This document shows, piece by piece, positions 1 through 10,649 of a stretch of 64,000 nucleotides of DNA. The DNA is from Dryococelus australis (Eukaryota; Arthropoda; Insecta; Phasmatodea; Phasmatidae). Numbering within the stretch: the first letter of the stretch is position 1; each line of letters opens with the position of its first letter. The notes under the pieces are model-generated. The model saw only the letters and a program-made list of their open reading frames with translations, searched no databases and was not told the DNA's origin. A program made the translations under genes and the position numbers. The DNA lies in assembly GCA_029891345.1 (NCBI GenBank), contig CM057009.1, positions 212,902,709 to 212,966,708 of the forward strand, read 5' to 3'.

Positions 1-54
1 GTCACTTCAGAGAGCTTCGGGACCTGGCATGACAGGTAATGCTATACCCTAGTA

Positions 55-120
55 TAATTCTTGCTACACCTGATTTTGTCCCTACGCACGAAAACCAACT
101 CGGCCCCGATTGTACATTGG
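55..120. repeat. Segment similar to 53255-53320
   Basis: The stretch around GATTTTGTCCCTACGCACG followed by AAAACCAACTCGGCC aligns in the same orientation to GATTTTGTCCCCATGCG plus AAAACCAACCAGGCC near 53262. I estimate about three quarters identity by eye. This suggests two copies of one dispersed element. The 53-kb copy lies in LTR-like, GC-richer debris, so a retrotransposon origin is possible but unproven. Confidence 0.4.
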
Positions 121-269
121 GAAAGCACCCCAACATGACAATCAACATTAAATTGTTTGACATTTTACAAATGTCCTTCGTGACATTGACGTCACAATAG
201 TCTGTGTACTCTTCCTTAGCTAAACGTCAACGGCAGTCTACATATAAGTTTCACGTTAACAGTTAGCTT

Positions 270-305
270 TGACAATCAGAGTTCAGGGTTCGAAACCCAG
301 ACCAG
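270..305 (+). repeat. tRNA-like B box, probable SINE fragment
   Basis: The motif AGGGTTCGAAACCC at 285-298 has the form of a tRNA T-arm or RNA polymerase III B box. No convincing A box or cloverleaf is visible upstream, so I read it as the remnant of a tRNA-derived SINE rather than a tRNA gene. Confidence 0.35.
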
Positions 306-1864
306 GCATTAGAAAGCCCCTACACCATAGCCAAGGTCCAACGTGGCTACTTTCACGACCTGCGGGCAATGCGAACAAACAGCACTATAGCAACCTGGGG
401 CTTGTGTTTCAGCTCCAACCTATATCAAACACTTATATGTTTGTGTGTACAACTTGTGTTGTCTTTTATTGTTATATTCCTTCAACCAATAGGCAGGGTA
501 CATTCAACAAGGTAATTGCATAAATTCATTCTTTTAAACGTCAGGAGCTTGCGAGCAGCAAAAATCTTATCATGGCACCAGGTGGAAGAATGTGCAGCGG
601 GACCCTTTATAATTTAAAAACCTGATAGGATTATCGCTCACCTATCTTTTAAACATCCCTTAGTAACTCACTGCCTGCTATTATATCACTACTGTCCTCC
701 TCTTCCGCTCGTTCACATGTCGCAGGTCAAATAAAGCAAGCGCTTTTTTGATATTATATTGTCTTTTTGACCCTTTCAAACTGTGATCATTAATCCAAGT
801 GGAGATAAGTGTAACAAACATTTTGAACCTGTTTGCTCAAATAGTGTACATGTATTTTTTGAGAATACATTCATGGCAAATGCTCAGCCATTACCACGTA
901 AAATTTGGCAAAGTATTCAACCAATTTAAAAAAAATTACCATTGATACTTTCGAAGAGAGTTGTCCCTTGAAAAGTGCCAACCCTTGGGTGCCAAGAAGT
1001 TGTACAGCACAAAGTGAACATTTTAGAACTTATTTCAATGCTCTTTTTCAGCCTAGATAAATCTTATGTTTCCCTCATAAATTACTTTATTCATATCAAA
1101 CATTAATATAATTCTCTCCATGATTGGAAATTTTTTACATGAGTTGGGGTTTTTATGACAATATAAAATTTTAGACAAGTTTTGCCAGTCTGAGCTTCCA
1201 TAGTTTCCAGCAAGAGATGAATTTTCATTACCAAAAAGTGTGCAGGTAAAACAATAAACATAAATTTTAACAATTGAGTAACCCAAATCCTTTGAATTTG
1301 CTTTCCATTACATAGTGATTTGGTAAAAATGTTCTACCTTTAGCATCAAGAGGAAATTTGATGTTGGTGACTTGAATAGGGCCATATTCAACAGGAAGTT
1401 TCCCAATTACATCTGTAATTTTATTTTGCACTCTCTACAGTCATTTGATTATGCCAATGGTTTATAGTGCCAGTGGTTTGTTTTTTATCAATCACTGCAA
1501 CCAAAATCAAGGTATAGCAAGTAAGTAAAATAATGTAATAAATGGTAGAAAAAACAGGAAACTACACATAATTACTGAAATGCAACATGCAAATACTAAC
1601 GTGAAAAATATCTACTTTTCACTTCTAGGAAAAAATTATTAATTTCAAATGCAATGTTTGCTTCTACTAAACTATATTTACTTTACTGAAAAAATATATA
1701 TATATTTTTAGCATAGGGTGCTTTTCGTTATCAGTGTTCTGCTGAACCATTTTTTGTTAATTTGTGCAGCCTTTTTAGGAACAGTAATTTGCACTGCTAT
1801 AAGGCATTGCCATATTGCTTGTTGGTATTGTGCACGTCAACATTTGTGTATGTAATTCAGAGAG

Positions 1865-2600
1865 ACTGTAAGCTTTGAATTCAAAATTGTTTCAAAAAGT
1901 GCAAATAAACAATTTAAGAAGAACATTTTTTTATGCAAGCAATAAAGGCACGCCTTCAATATTTTTTTTACGAAAAGACATTGTTACTCACTGCATTATA
2001 TCATTTTTAGATATATACATCTAGCCTTAATTTTTTGAAAGTCTTGAAATATTGAACTTTACTTGAAATTACCAAGTTTCAACTTAATATGTATCAAAAA
2101 GGGACACAAGTTCAAAGTCTGAAATTTTCTCAAAATACTTTTCTAACTAGTGGTAAGGGTCACACAAAATTTTATCATTGAGTTTCAACTACAAGTTTTG
2201 TAAAAAAAAATCTTCAAAATTTCCAAAAATTAGGTTTTGACAAAATGGGTGAAAACTGTTATGGGATACTATAAAAACAATAACAATTATTAAAATCACA
2301 CAATGTTAGTTAGAATTATGAAATTACAATTATAAATTGCAACATTGTGACTAGAAATTGTATCAGTTTCTTTTATTTGCAAAATCTAAAATTCCATAAT
2401 CAAGTGCTCTTTATAAACAAAACATATTGTATAAAAAACTGTACTTACCATACATTTTAGTTTTGAAAGTTCTTAATCCTTTATGTTTTCAGGTTTACAA
2501 AAGGCTAGTCAATCAATATTGTCTTAAGATTGTCTATGTCAACGCAATTAAAGTCTACTGTCTTAAATTACTCTACTTTTCTTTAGGTAATCACCGTATT
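1865..2600 (+). repeat. Left long terminal inverted repeat
   Basis: This is the inverted partner of 3780-4405. Matching blocks run from the AGAAGAACATT region near 1917, through TATATACATCTAGCC near 2014 and TGGGATACTA near 2262, to AATCAATATTGT near 2511. It contains an extra AT-rich insertion relative to the right arm. Confidence 0.75.
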
Positions 2601-2699
2601 ATACAATTGAAATAATTTTAAGGCATAATTTTTCTGGGATATTGCAGTTCAATCAAAATGCTTAAAGAACCTAAAGGAAGCTTGATTGAAAATGTCTGA

Positions 2700-3290
2700 A
2701 TCACTTTGGCCAACTTCACTGAAAATGTTTCATTTTTGCTTCAAAACAAAATACAAAGTTTTCAGGCCACCTTACATCCTACAGTGTATTATTACATAAA
2801 ATATGTTGAAGCATGTTCAAGAATCCTTTGCATTAACAGTGACCATTCAGAACATAGTGCAGCAGCAGTATACTGCCTTCAAAAACATTTGACTATGTAT
2901 ATAAAGAACTGTTCTCCCATCTGTCAAAAAAAATTATTTATTTCAGTGATGGAGCAAGCAGCCAAAGATTTTGGTCTTGAAGCAGAATGGGACTTTTTTT
3001 TGCCATATCCCATGGAAAGAATGCTTGTGAAGCCATTGAAGTGCAACAAAGAGGGCAGTCACTATGGCCAGTTTTCAATCACACCAGATACTGACTGCTG
3101 AAGAAATGTTCAAATTTTTCTCTTGATAGCATCAAAGGCATTTTGTGTGTGTTTGTACCTGCTGACAAAATTGAAACAAATGAAATCAAATTATCATAAA
3201 GGTTTGAAACCTGTAAGAAAATTCCAGAGATAAGATTATACCTCAGATTTGTCCCACAAAGTTTGTCCTTAATGAGTGAATGAAGAGATT
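2700..3290 (+). pseudogene. Decayed DDE-like transposase fragment (SDG...SHGKNAC family)
   Basis: Three reading frames must be combined to see the protein. One frame reads KIIYFSDGASSQ at about 2930-2965. The next reads KDFGLEAEW at about 2964-2990. A third reads FAISHGKNACEAIE at about 2998-3040 and continues to LLKKCSNFSLDSIKGI near 3100-3140, then RFE near 3200 and FVPQS near 3247. This order (YFSDG..Q, DFG..AEW.FFATSHGK.ACDG, then an FVPxS tail) matches a protein family I recall as widespread in arthropod genomes and that behaves like a transposase. The 131-codon open frame at 2706-3101 is therefore a chance fusion of frames, not the ancestral protein. At least two frameshifts, a deletion after SDG and several stops make it nonfunctional. 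The superfamily name is unknown to me. Confidence 0.6.
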
Positions 3291-3324
3291 TGGGCAGCTC
3301 TTAACAGCTAGGTCTTGAGAGCTG

Positions 3325-3530
3325 ATGATGATTGACGTATGGAGCAGTGCCAGAATGAAAGGTGGTGTATATGGGAGATAATTGAGAAAAGCCACCCACC
3401 AACGGCATCGTCCAACACTATTCCCACATGCGAAAACCCGGGAGTGACCCAGCTGGAGATTGAACCCAGTTTGCCTTGGAAGGCGAGCAGGCTAACCCCT
3501 CAGCCTTCATCCGTCATGAGATGCTACACA
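3325..3530 (-). mobile_element. tRNA-derived SINE, minus strand
   Basis: Read on the minus strand, GAGGGGTTAGCCTGCTCGCC (about 3504 down to 3485) resembles a tRNA A box. About 35 bases further, GGGTTCAATCTCC (3467-3455) resembles a B box. Box spacing and order fit an RNA polymerase III promoter of a tRNA-derived SINE. A tRNA gene is unlikely because the stems do not close. It sits inside the long-TIR transposon and so inserted after it. Ends are approximate. Confidence 0.6.
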
Positions 3531-3779
3531 TATTCAAAGTGTGCGACTACAAAGAATTTAAATTCTCCCTGATTACCGATTAAATGCATTCAAAGCAAAT
3601 GACAGGGTTGCGTATATGTACAATCTAAAGTGGTGGATTGATAAATTTGAATTATGTGTGAGGAAAACAATTACCTAATTATTCATTTCTTCTATCCACT
3701 TGGACAACAATCTTTTGTCAATATTGCAAAAAGTGATAGAGAGTGGGTACATATAACTAAGTTTTGAGAAAGTGTCACC

Positions 3780-4405
3780 AAAGGAACCGACAACTATAAT
3801 TAGTTATAATAGACTTTAATTGTGTTAACATAGACAGTCTTAACACAATATTGATTGACTAGCATTTTGTAGACCTGATGTCAAAAAGGATTAAGAACTT
3901 TTGAAACTAAAATGTAAGTATAGTTCTTTATACAACCTGTTTTGTTTAGAAAGAGCGTTTGGTTATGCAGTTTTAGATTTTGCAAATAAAAAATGAATCG
4001 TGTTTGTAGTATCCCACAACAGTTTCAATCCATTCTTTCGAAACCTAATTTTTTGGACATTCTTAAAATTTTATACATAACTTGTAGTTGAAACACATTG
4101 ATGAAATTTTGTTTCCATTACCACTTGCTCAAAATATTATTTTGAGAAAATTTCAGATTTTTATCTTTTGTCCCTTTTGAGATATAGTAAGTTGAAAATT
4201 GATAATTTCAAGTAAAGTTCAATATTTCAAGACTCTTAAAAATTATGGCTAGATGTATATATCTAAAAATAATATAATGCATTTAATAACAATGTCTATT
4301 CATAAAAATAATATTGATAGTTTGTCTATTGCGTGCATAAAAAATGTTCTTCTAAAATTATTTGTTTGCACATTTTCAAACCCATTTTTTAATTCAAATT
4401 TTAGA
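3780..4405 (-). repeat. Right long terminal inverted repeat
   Basis: This is the inverted partner of 1865-2600, with collinear blocks along its length. It is shorter because it lacks the insertion seen in the left arm. The outer end fades near 4405. Confidence 0.75.
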
Positions 4406-4865
4406 CTTTTTACTTAATACCTAGTTAAATTTTGTTCATAACATAAATTACAGATGGTTTTATGCACATTAAGATGTTTTTTGTTTCAAGTTGATAATTA
4501 TAACCTCAAAATGCATGTTTGTTTAAACCAACAGCTTAACAATGTTATTAAAAACAACGTATTTGTGTACATTTATGACTAAATATTCACTTTAAATTAA
4601 ATACTTTAGTTTGTGAAATTTATAAATTTATTTATAATGTTTTTGTCGAGTTTTCCTTCCTCATCCAATCCATGCTCAATCCCTTGTTAAAATTGTTACA
4701 GAATATTTATTTTCAACAATACTAACGAGATCCGCATCCGATAGTTTCAGCTTATAATTACGCCATTAAAATAAACTGTCTATAACGTTACACCAAATTT
4801 AGTTTACAATAACAGGATTACAGATTGTTCGATACAGTGTCATAGATTATGTGATTCATTTACAT

Positions 4866-4975
4866 TGCCACCAACCTACAAGTGCAGTACTCATGTAAGA
4901 ACAATAAGAACAAAAGATGCTTCCCCTTTGTCGCCAACCTACGAAAGCAAGAAACATGTAAGAAGAAGATTAAGC
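4866..4975 (+). repeat. Local direct duplication, about 55-bp unit
   Basis: GCCACCAACCTACAAG...CATGTAAGAACAATAAGA is followed directly by CGCCAACCTACGAAAG...CATGTAAGAAGAAGATTAAG. The two halves align with several substitutions, indicating an old tandem duplication. Confidence 0.5.
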
Positions 4976-5241
4976 ATAGTCAATAGAACATGAAAAATTG
5001 CTGTGGGAAGTAAACAATACTATCGATATTACTAGCTGTCTACTACTCGCTTTGTTCAAAAAGATTGATGTGGGCAATCTTTGGTGAATGTACCATCCGT
5101 TTTGAATGTATGTTACAGGTAAACAAACGATTGGCGAGTGTTGAATGCGGTCAGCAATTAGCATTGTTTATATGGGAATTTTGATGGGACAAAAATAAAA
5201 AAATGGGTAATATGATGAAATGTAAGTAATGGGAACAAATT

Positions 5242-5258
5242 ACCTAGAATCCACTGTA
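5242..5258 (-). repeat. Isolated pogo/Tigger-type terminus
   Basis: On the minus strand this reads TACAGTGGATTCTAGG. It shares CAGTGGATTCT with the left end of the element at 8941 and is followed by a TA dinucleotide as expected for a Tc1/mariner target site. A convincing partner end was not found; TACAGTGTCATAG near 4836 is too weak. Confidence 0.35.
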
Positions 5259-7669
5259 TGTGTCCATTTAAACATACCCAAAACAAATATTCAGAATATA
5301 CATGTTTATATATAGGCTTAATTTTTTTATCCCAGAAAAACACCAATAACGTTGGGTTTTTGAATAAATCTGAAGTGGGTTGGACTATTTCAACCCAGGG
5401 TTTTTCAAACCCTGAGATAATAATCCATCTGTGATTGGTTGATCAACCTAAGCACTGTATCTAAATGCACCTGAAAGAAGTGCTTATTTAAAGTTGAAAT
5501 ATGCCACCTTACCTTGCATAGTACGTAGGTATATATTTTTTAAGATAATTTGTTTGTGTTACTGTACTGGTTATTTCCTATGCTTGGCAATAATAGATTA
5601 TAGTTTTCATTTTAAAAACAAGTAAGTGGACTGAAAAATTGGTAAAAATATTTTTTTTATATTCATATTTATAATATGTCTTTATCTATTTACTTACCTC
5701 ATCAAATTTTTGTCATGTGTATTTGCAACATCTGTCTTCTCGGAAGAGTCATACGCTGTGAATATTAAATGTTCATCAAATCCTATTTGATGCATATCAT
5801 CTTGGTGTGATCAGCATGTTGTTGTTTCACGTTTGTAATGAAGACCCATCTCTTTCTGTTCTTTGCAGTAGTTTTTGCTTCTGTAGTATTATGAAAATAA
5901 TTAAAGCAATAAAAATGTAATTATATAAAAATTTTATGTGTTATTAATATATGTTGTAAATGCCTTTGTCACTCATGTGGCTGTTTTTTGTACAATATAC
6001 CAATTTTCAAAACTAAAAAAACTTAAAACCTATATAGATAGATTATAAGTATCAAACATCAATAACTACAAACGAACAGACTATAAAAACTGACTTAATA
6101 CTATTACATTTAGTAACTGTAACATAGTATAAATCTATTCACAGCTCTGATATTTTCAAGACTTATGCATACCTCGTTCATTGAAACTGATATTGGCAAT
6201 TCTTTATTCATTAGATTTGTATCATCAAATTTTGTTTAAGAAGATGGAATAGAAAAAAATTTCGTACAATCAGCCATTATGTTTTAAAACAGCAGTTAAA
6301 CAACACATATAACAATTTGGAATACAACAAAACTGTTTTATTTGTGCATTATCAATTATAGACTTTCTTGAAACGTAACAATTGCATAGTAGTACATCAC
6401 TAAGTTACTTCTGTGTCACAAAATAACTCGGCACTTTTAGAGTTAGTTGAATAAATTCAGCCAGGTGCATGCCAGTCATGGTTGCGTTTGGTGAGAAATG
6501 GATAAGTCCATTAATCTGGTTTCACTGAATTGTGTAATTATAAAGTGTCTGAAGAATGCCTTTTATTATAGTTATTATTTTGATTTTTTTACTATTATTC
6601 TTTTGTTATTATTCCAAAAAATTTCAGAGTCAATCTTTTCCCCTCTATCTTTGCATATTCGCTTTATGTACGTAAAATAGTTGTATGGTTCCTTCGGCAT
6701 GTCTTTTGCTTGGTGCCCTACGTGACTATTTACTATGCTTACATCTAGGAATGGTCCTGCTCTGACCACAGAAATAATAAACCAGTAACCAAGAGATGAT
6801 AAAGGAAAAGTAATTATGCCAAATGTATTTAGCAATTTTCAGAAAGGAACATAAGCTGGATCTTCAATGCTGCAGAGAGTGAATTGTTACTACTGTTTTG
6901 AATTGTAGCTGGAACAATACAAACACAAAAATTGATATGTGTAGTTTTCAGTTGTATTCGCAGATCTTGGTATGTTGGAGAAATAATACTAGAAAACAAA
7001 AGTTTAGAAAATAAGCAGTATTTCAATGTGTGTTTCATTGGGAATAAATTCATTAGCCATCAAGCATAAAATTCTTTTTACAGTGAATAAAATCGTTAAA
7101 TGTGGGAAACTAGGGTTGTGTATTCTCACGTTGCAGTAGCTGCCGGATATTTCCTAGGAATTCACGCAGAAGATCTAGGGAACACCTCCAGTCATTGTTG
7201 CATACACTAATCAAGACTCCAACTCAGTAATCCTATCAACCATGATAATGTTATACATAAATAACTCATGCATGTTAATAGCAGATCTACTCATTGGGTT
7301 ACTGATACCAATAAAGAAAAACATTCCTTCTTTTCCCTTTATAATTTGGAGCACTTTAAAAACTTTTTTTTTTATTTATTTTTCCTTCCACCCACCCTTT
7401 TTAAAATTTACAAGAAAAATCTCATGCTTATTATAGAATATATAAAATGACTAAAAACTAAGTGCCAATACTTATAAGTTACATTGTTATCTTCTTAGGA
7501 AAATACAACAAATTTTATTAGCAAGAAAATGTGGTCCTAATGCAAATATAAGTTACAGTATTGTTGCATACACTAGGCAAATTCGCAATGCCAATTCTTT
7601 TGTGATGTTGATGTGAGCACCTCATATTCTGTTCATCCCGAATATCTAACCGAGCCCACACCACATCAC

Positions 7670-8835
7670 GATGTGAGTATGCTTGTATGCACCTCAACTG
7701 CATAGGCACCCTCCATGAGGGGTGTACCTAAAAACTCACTATAGATTAAACATCAATAATTAAACTTGTATTACCATGTAACACCTTAGTTATCTCTTTT
7801 AAAATGTTACTGATAAATGCTGCAAGAGGAAAATGTGGACCAATTCAAGGTCCTTGGTGACCCTAGCCTAGAAATAGTGTACTGCAATAGCTTTTAGAAA
7901 AATAATAATTTTAATTCAACACATCTCAAAATGTAACACCCAGGAACAGTCTTTACAGTTTGTGTACATAGTTAACTCTGAATCAAAATGAAGAACTTAA
8001 ATAAAAGTATTATCTGACATCTATTAAATCTCCCATAAACCATAGTATCTAATAATCATTAACCAAGGGAATGTTCTCCATTTAGAGCCTATGTGGGTCC
8101 ACAGCCCATACACAAATAGATCATCGTAGGTTGTGGCACAACTAAATAACTTTTAAACTTGAGTTACGTAAAAATGGTTATGCCATAAATCAATACGAAT
8201 ACTACACATATGGTACTTATGGTTTTCTAGTTATTGAAGTGTCCACTTCCAGTTGCCAGCAGACACAAAGTTAAGCCAAAAAATGCACTTAAAATACTTC
8301 ACGCACACAATCTATGGCTGGCTTAATTTAACTTTGAATTAACTCTGAAATTAAAATGAATGGCTCTAGGCCGAGACCAAAGGCCCTGTGCCTGCAATTT
8401 ATTAATAGCATTTGTGACTACATGTTATTCCCGCACCTGCTTACACTGAACTCTCTCATTCACGCATCTGCCCCAAACTGAACCCTCTTGAACCAATGCC
8501 AGAGAGCCTCCTGCACCTCTCTTGCCAGCTGACTCAACAGAATAGCGTACAGTGATCCTTGATACAGCCAGTGTCCAGGAGCACTCCTAACCACCTGGCA
8601 GGCCAACCGGCTGCCTGCAGGACTTAAAATTGTGACACTAAAGAGAGGTATTGACCCTTCAGAGAGTCACACCACCTTGCGCAAATACATGCCCAGCTGA
8701 CTGCCGACGGCTCCTCACGACAACTAGCTTTGCAAGCTTCTGCCGCATTGCTGAGCGAGAAATTTAAAATGTGAAAATTCCATAGGAGCCAAACTAACCA
8801 GTTCACAGGCCACGACAATATTAACTTCTTGTAAA
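7670..8835 (+). repeat. Dispersed repeat, copy A
   Basis: This segment and 12380-13410 are collinear diverged copies of one repeat. Shared landmarks in order are CTCAACTGC.TAGGCA (7694 and 12402), GCCATAGCTTTTAGAAAAA-like sequence (about 7888 and 12581), GAGCCTA (8085 and 12755), GTAGGTTGTGG (about 8127 and 12793), GTCACACCACCTTGC-like sequence (about 8666 and 13234) and CCAAACTAACC (about 8791 and 13356). On the minus strand both copies give similar short open frames containing ACICARWCD, which probably reflects common descent of the repeat, though a coding relic is possible. No transposase or reverse transcriptase is visible. Confidence 0.6.
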
Positions 8836-8940
8836 TAGAGTGTAATTATTTAATGGCAAGAAAAGGTAAGTGCTGATACAAATATAATGTATTAACTTGT
8901 ATTGAACTTTTACAAAAATTTTATAATATAAAACTGTGTA

Positions 8941-10421
8941 CAGTGGATTCTTGATGTACCGAAAATGCATGTACTGATAAACTGTATCCACAGTTAATTT
9001 TCAGTGGTCCCGGCAAAACTCCTTTATAAATAATAGTAAAGTTACCTTTTTTTGCAGTTAACAGATATTGCGTAAATCAGAATATGATGTGTTCCCATCA
9101 CCTAAGATTTCCTTCGACAATCTTTTTAAGCTGGTTGTTTATGTAAACGTCTAGTAATTGGATGGTAAATACCTCACGCGTGCTGCCGTTTATCACTGCT
9201 CTGCGGCGTAGTATGAGTCTGGCTTGGTTTCTCCCTTTACGCCTGAGGAGAGGGGAAGCTGTTATCTTGCAACTAGTGTGGCAAATTTGCATTGTCTCTT
9301 TCTTTCTTTCCTCTTTCTGTCTCTCTCAGCCATGCACCTTTCTTCCTCTTCTTACTTGCATTCGAGACTGGAAGCTGTTGTCTAGCAAAAAAAATTGTGT
9401 TCTCTTACCCACATGCACTTTCTGGCGATCGCAGAAATTTTAAGATTATCTGTCACTCAGAATAGTAGCACCTAACATTTTCTCTAATGTTTCAAAGCAA
9501 ATGATTTTGCCTGAAAATGTTATGTAATACATTTTAACGAGAAATTATTATTTGCAAAGATATGATAGTGTTGTTTTTTCCTTTAAAGTTGGTGTTTAAT
9601 TGTATCTGACGTAAAATAAACATGATTTAAAAGCTAAGTATTAATTTAACTCAATGGACACCATGTTTGCAAATTAAAAAAAAATGATATACCTAGAAAC
9701 ATATACTGACTTCCCCTTGTTGCCAAAAATTGTTTGAACATCGAGCGACTTGTATTACCAAGCGTAGAGTTCATTTTCAGTAACTTCCTGCAGGAAAATG
9801 AGAATATTTACGTTAATTTATTTCAGTAGATTCACATCTTTTGAATAGAGGGATATCCTGTAAGGGCCTATTTGACATATTTTGTTGTCTTATGATGAGT
9901 AAGCATGGAGCCCAAGTGGAGCATAACTTGCAACAGGTTTAAGTGTACGGGAAAATTAGACGATGTGGTTCTGAATGATTAATTATTAAAAACCTGAAGA
10001 AATAATTTTTATTGCCTTATTTATTCATTTATGTTTTACAAGTTTCTTTGCAAGGAAATATAGTTAATTACTTTAAAAGACAGACATTTGCCACATACAC
10101 AAGATGTCGCCTACATGTAGCGGTGTGGAGTGGTACATTGTTTCACTCCTCCCATTTCACCTCCTTGGTCTCATCAGGTGTGACACACTGCTGGTGAATA
10201 TTCTCTCCGCATGCTCTCATCTGATATAGACTGTGCGCTGGACATTAAATATTTGACTTTCATTTGGTGTAATATTATTTTCTTTTTCAGAGGGATTGAA
10301 AATTTTAGGTCAGTTGGCATTTGGTGTTGGATTACAATCAATTATACACTGTATTTTTAGACATTATATTCTTTATTTAAAGGAGTTGAGATATAATTTT
10401 TTAAATGTATTATTTATAGCA

Positions 10422-10455
<34 letters not shown>

Positions 10456-10647
10456 CAAAATTCCCATTTTTATCATGTTTACTAACTTAACTTTATTCGC
10501 AGCTCTCTTTATACACAACATTAAGTCTAATAATGTCAGAAGTTTTATTTTATTTATGTACATGTCAGAACCATCATATGCTGAAATCCTGCACATATGG
10601 AAATTTTTTGACAGTCCCATGAAAAGCGGTACGTAGGGAGTCCACTG
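8941..10647. mobile_element. Nonautonomous pogo/Tigger-like element, 1.7 kb
   Basis: The left end CAGTGGATTCTTGATGTACC at 8941 matches the reverse complement of the right end, CAGTGGACTCCCTACGTACC, at about 16 of 21 positions. Both ends are bordered by TA (8939-8940 and 10648-10649), the target duplication typical of the Tc1/mariner superfamily. The CAGTGGAYTC start is typical of pogo/Tigger elements. The interior shows no transposase motifs, so it is probably a deleted or nonautonomous copy. A TA microsatellite lies inside at 10430-10455. Confidence 0.6.
10424..10456. repeat. (TG)n(TA)n microsatellite
   Basis: A short GTGTGTG run passes into about 13 TA units. Overlapping open frames here encode only Tyr-Ile repeats and are not genes. 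Confidence 0.9.
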
Positions 10648-10649
10648 TA

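Larger units (their letters stand above)
1..1864. other. AT-rich left flank, no gene recognised
   Basis: No open reading frame here resembles a known family; the longest are 84 and 77 codons. Two small repeat-like items are listed separately (55-120 and 270-305). A short TA-rich run lies near 1690-1710. The rest is AT-rich sequence with no structure I can support. Confidence 0.5.
1865..4405 (+). mobile_element. DNA transposon with very long inverted repeats, decayed
   Basis: Bases about 1865-2600 and the reverse complement of about 3780-4405 align over most of their length. Shared blocks include AGAAGAACATTTTTTATGCA, GATATATACATCTAGCC, TGAAATATTGAACTTTACTT and GTTCTTAATCCTTT. The arms enclose about 1.2 kb holding remnants of a DDE-like protein (2700-3290) and a SINE (3325-3530). 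Long TIRs around a transposase-like relic indicate a class II transposon of about 2.5 kb. The outer borders and target duplication are not resolved; weak similarity may continue outward. The left arm carries roughly 90 bp missing from the right arm (about 2270-2365). The superfamily is uncertain; Sola-like is a guess. Confidence 0.75.
4406..7669. other. AT-rich interval without recognisable gene
   Basis: Only short, low-complexity open frames occur and none resembles a protein family. Small features listed separately are a local duplication (4866-4975) and a pogo-like terminus (5242-5258). Two short hairpins lie near 5375-5425, where GGGTTGG...CAACCC and AGGGTTT...AAACCCT pair. Nothing else is supported. 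Confidence 0.5.

Noticed and set aside
269..523. tRNA gene suggested by GGTTCGAAACCC
   Set aside because: No acceptor, D or anticodon stem can be paired with it; only a B box is visible.
2706..3101. 131-codon plus-strand ORF as an intact gene
   Set aside because: Motifs of one ancestral protein are spread over three frames across this interval, so the open frame is a chance mixture.
4836..5258. MITE between TACAGTGTCATAG and the pogo-type end at 5242-5258
   Set aside because: The proposed left end matches the right end only over the first seven bases.
10414..10636. ORFs with Tyr-Ile repeats on both strands
   Set aside because: They translate a TA/TG microsatellite.
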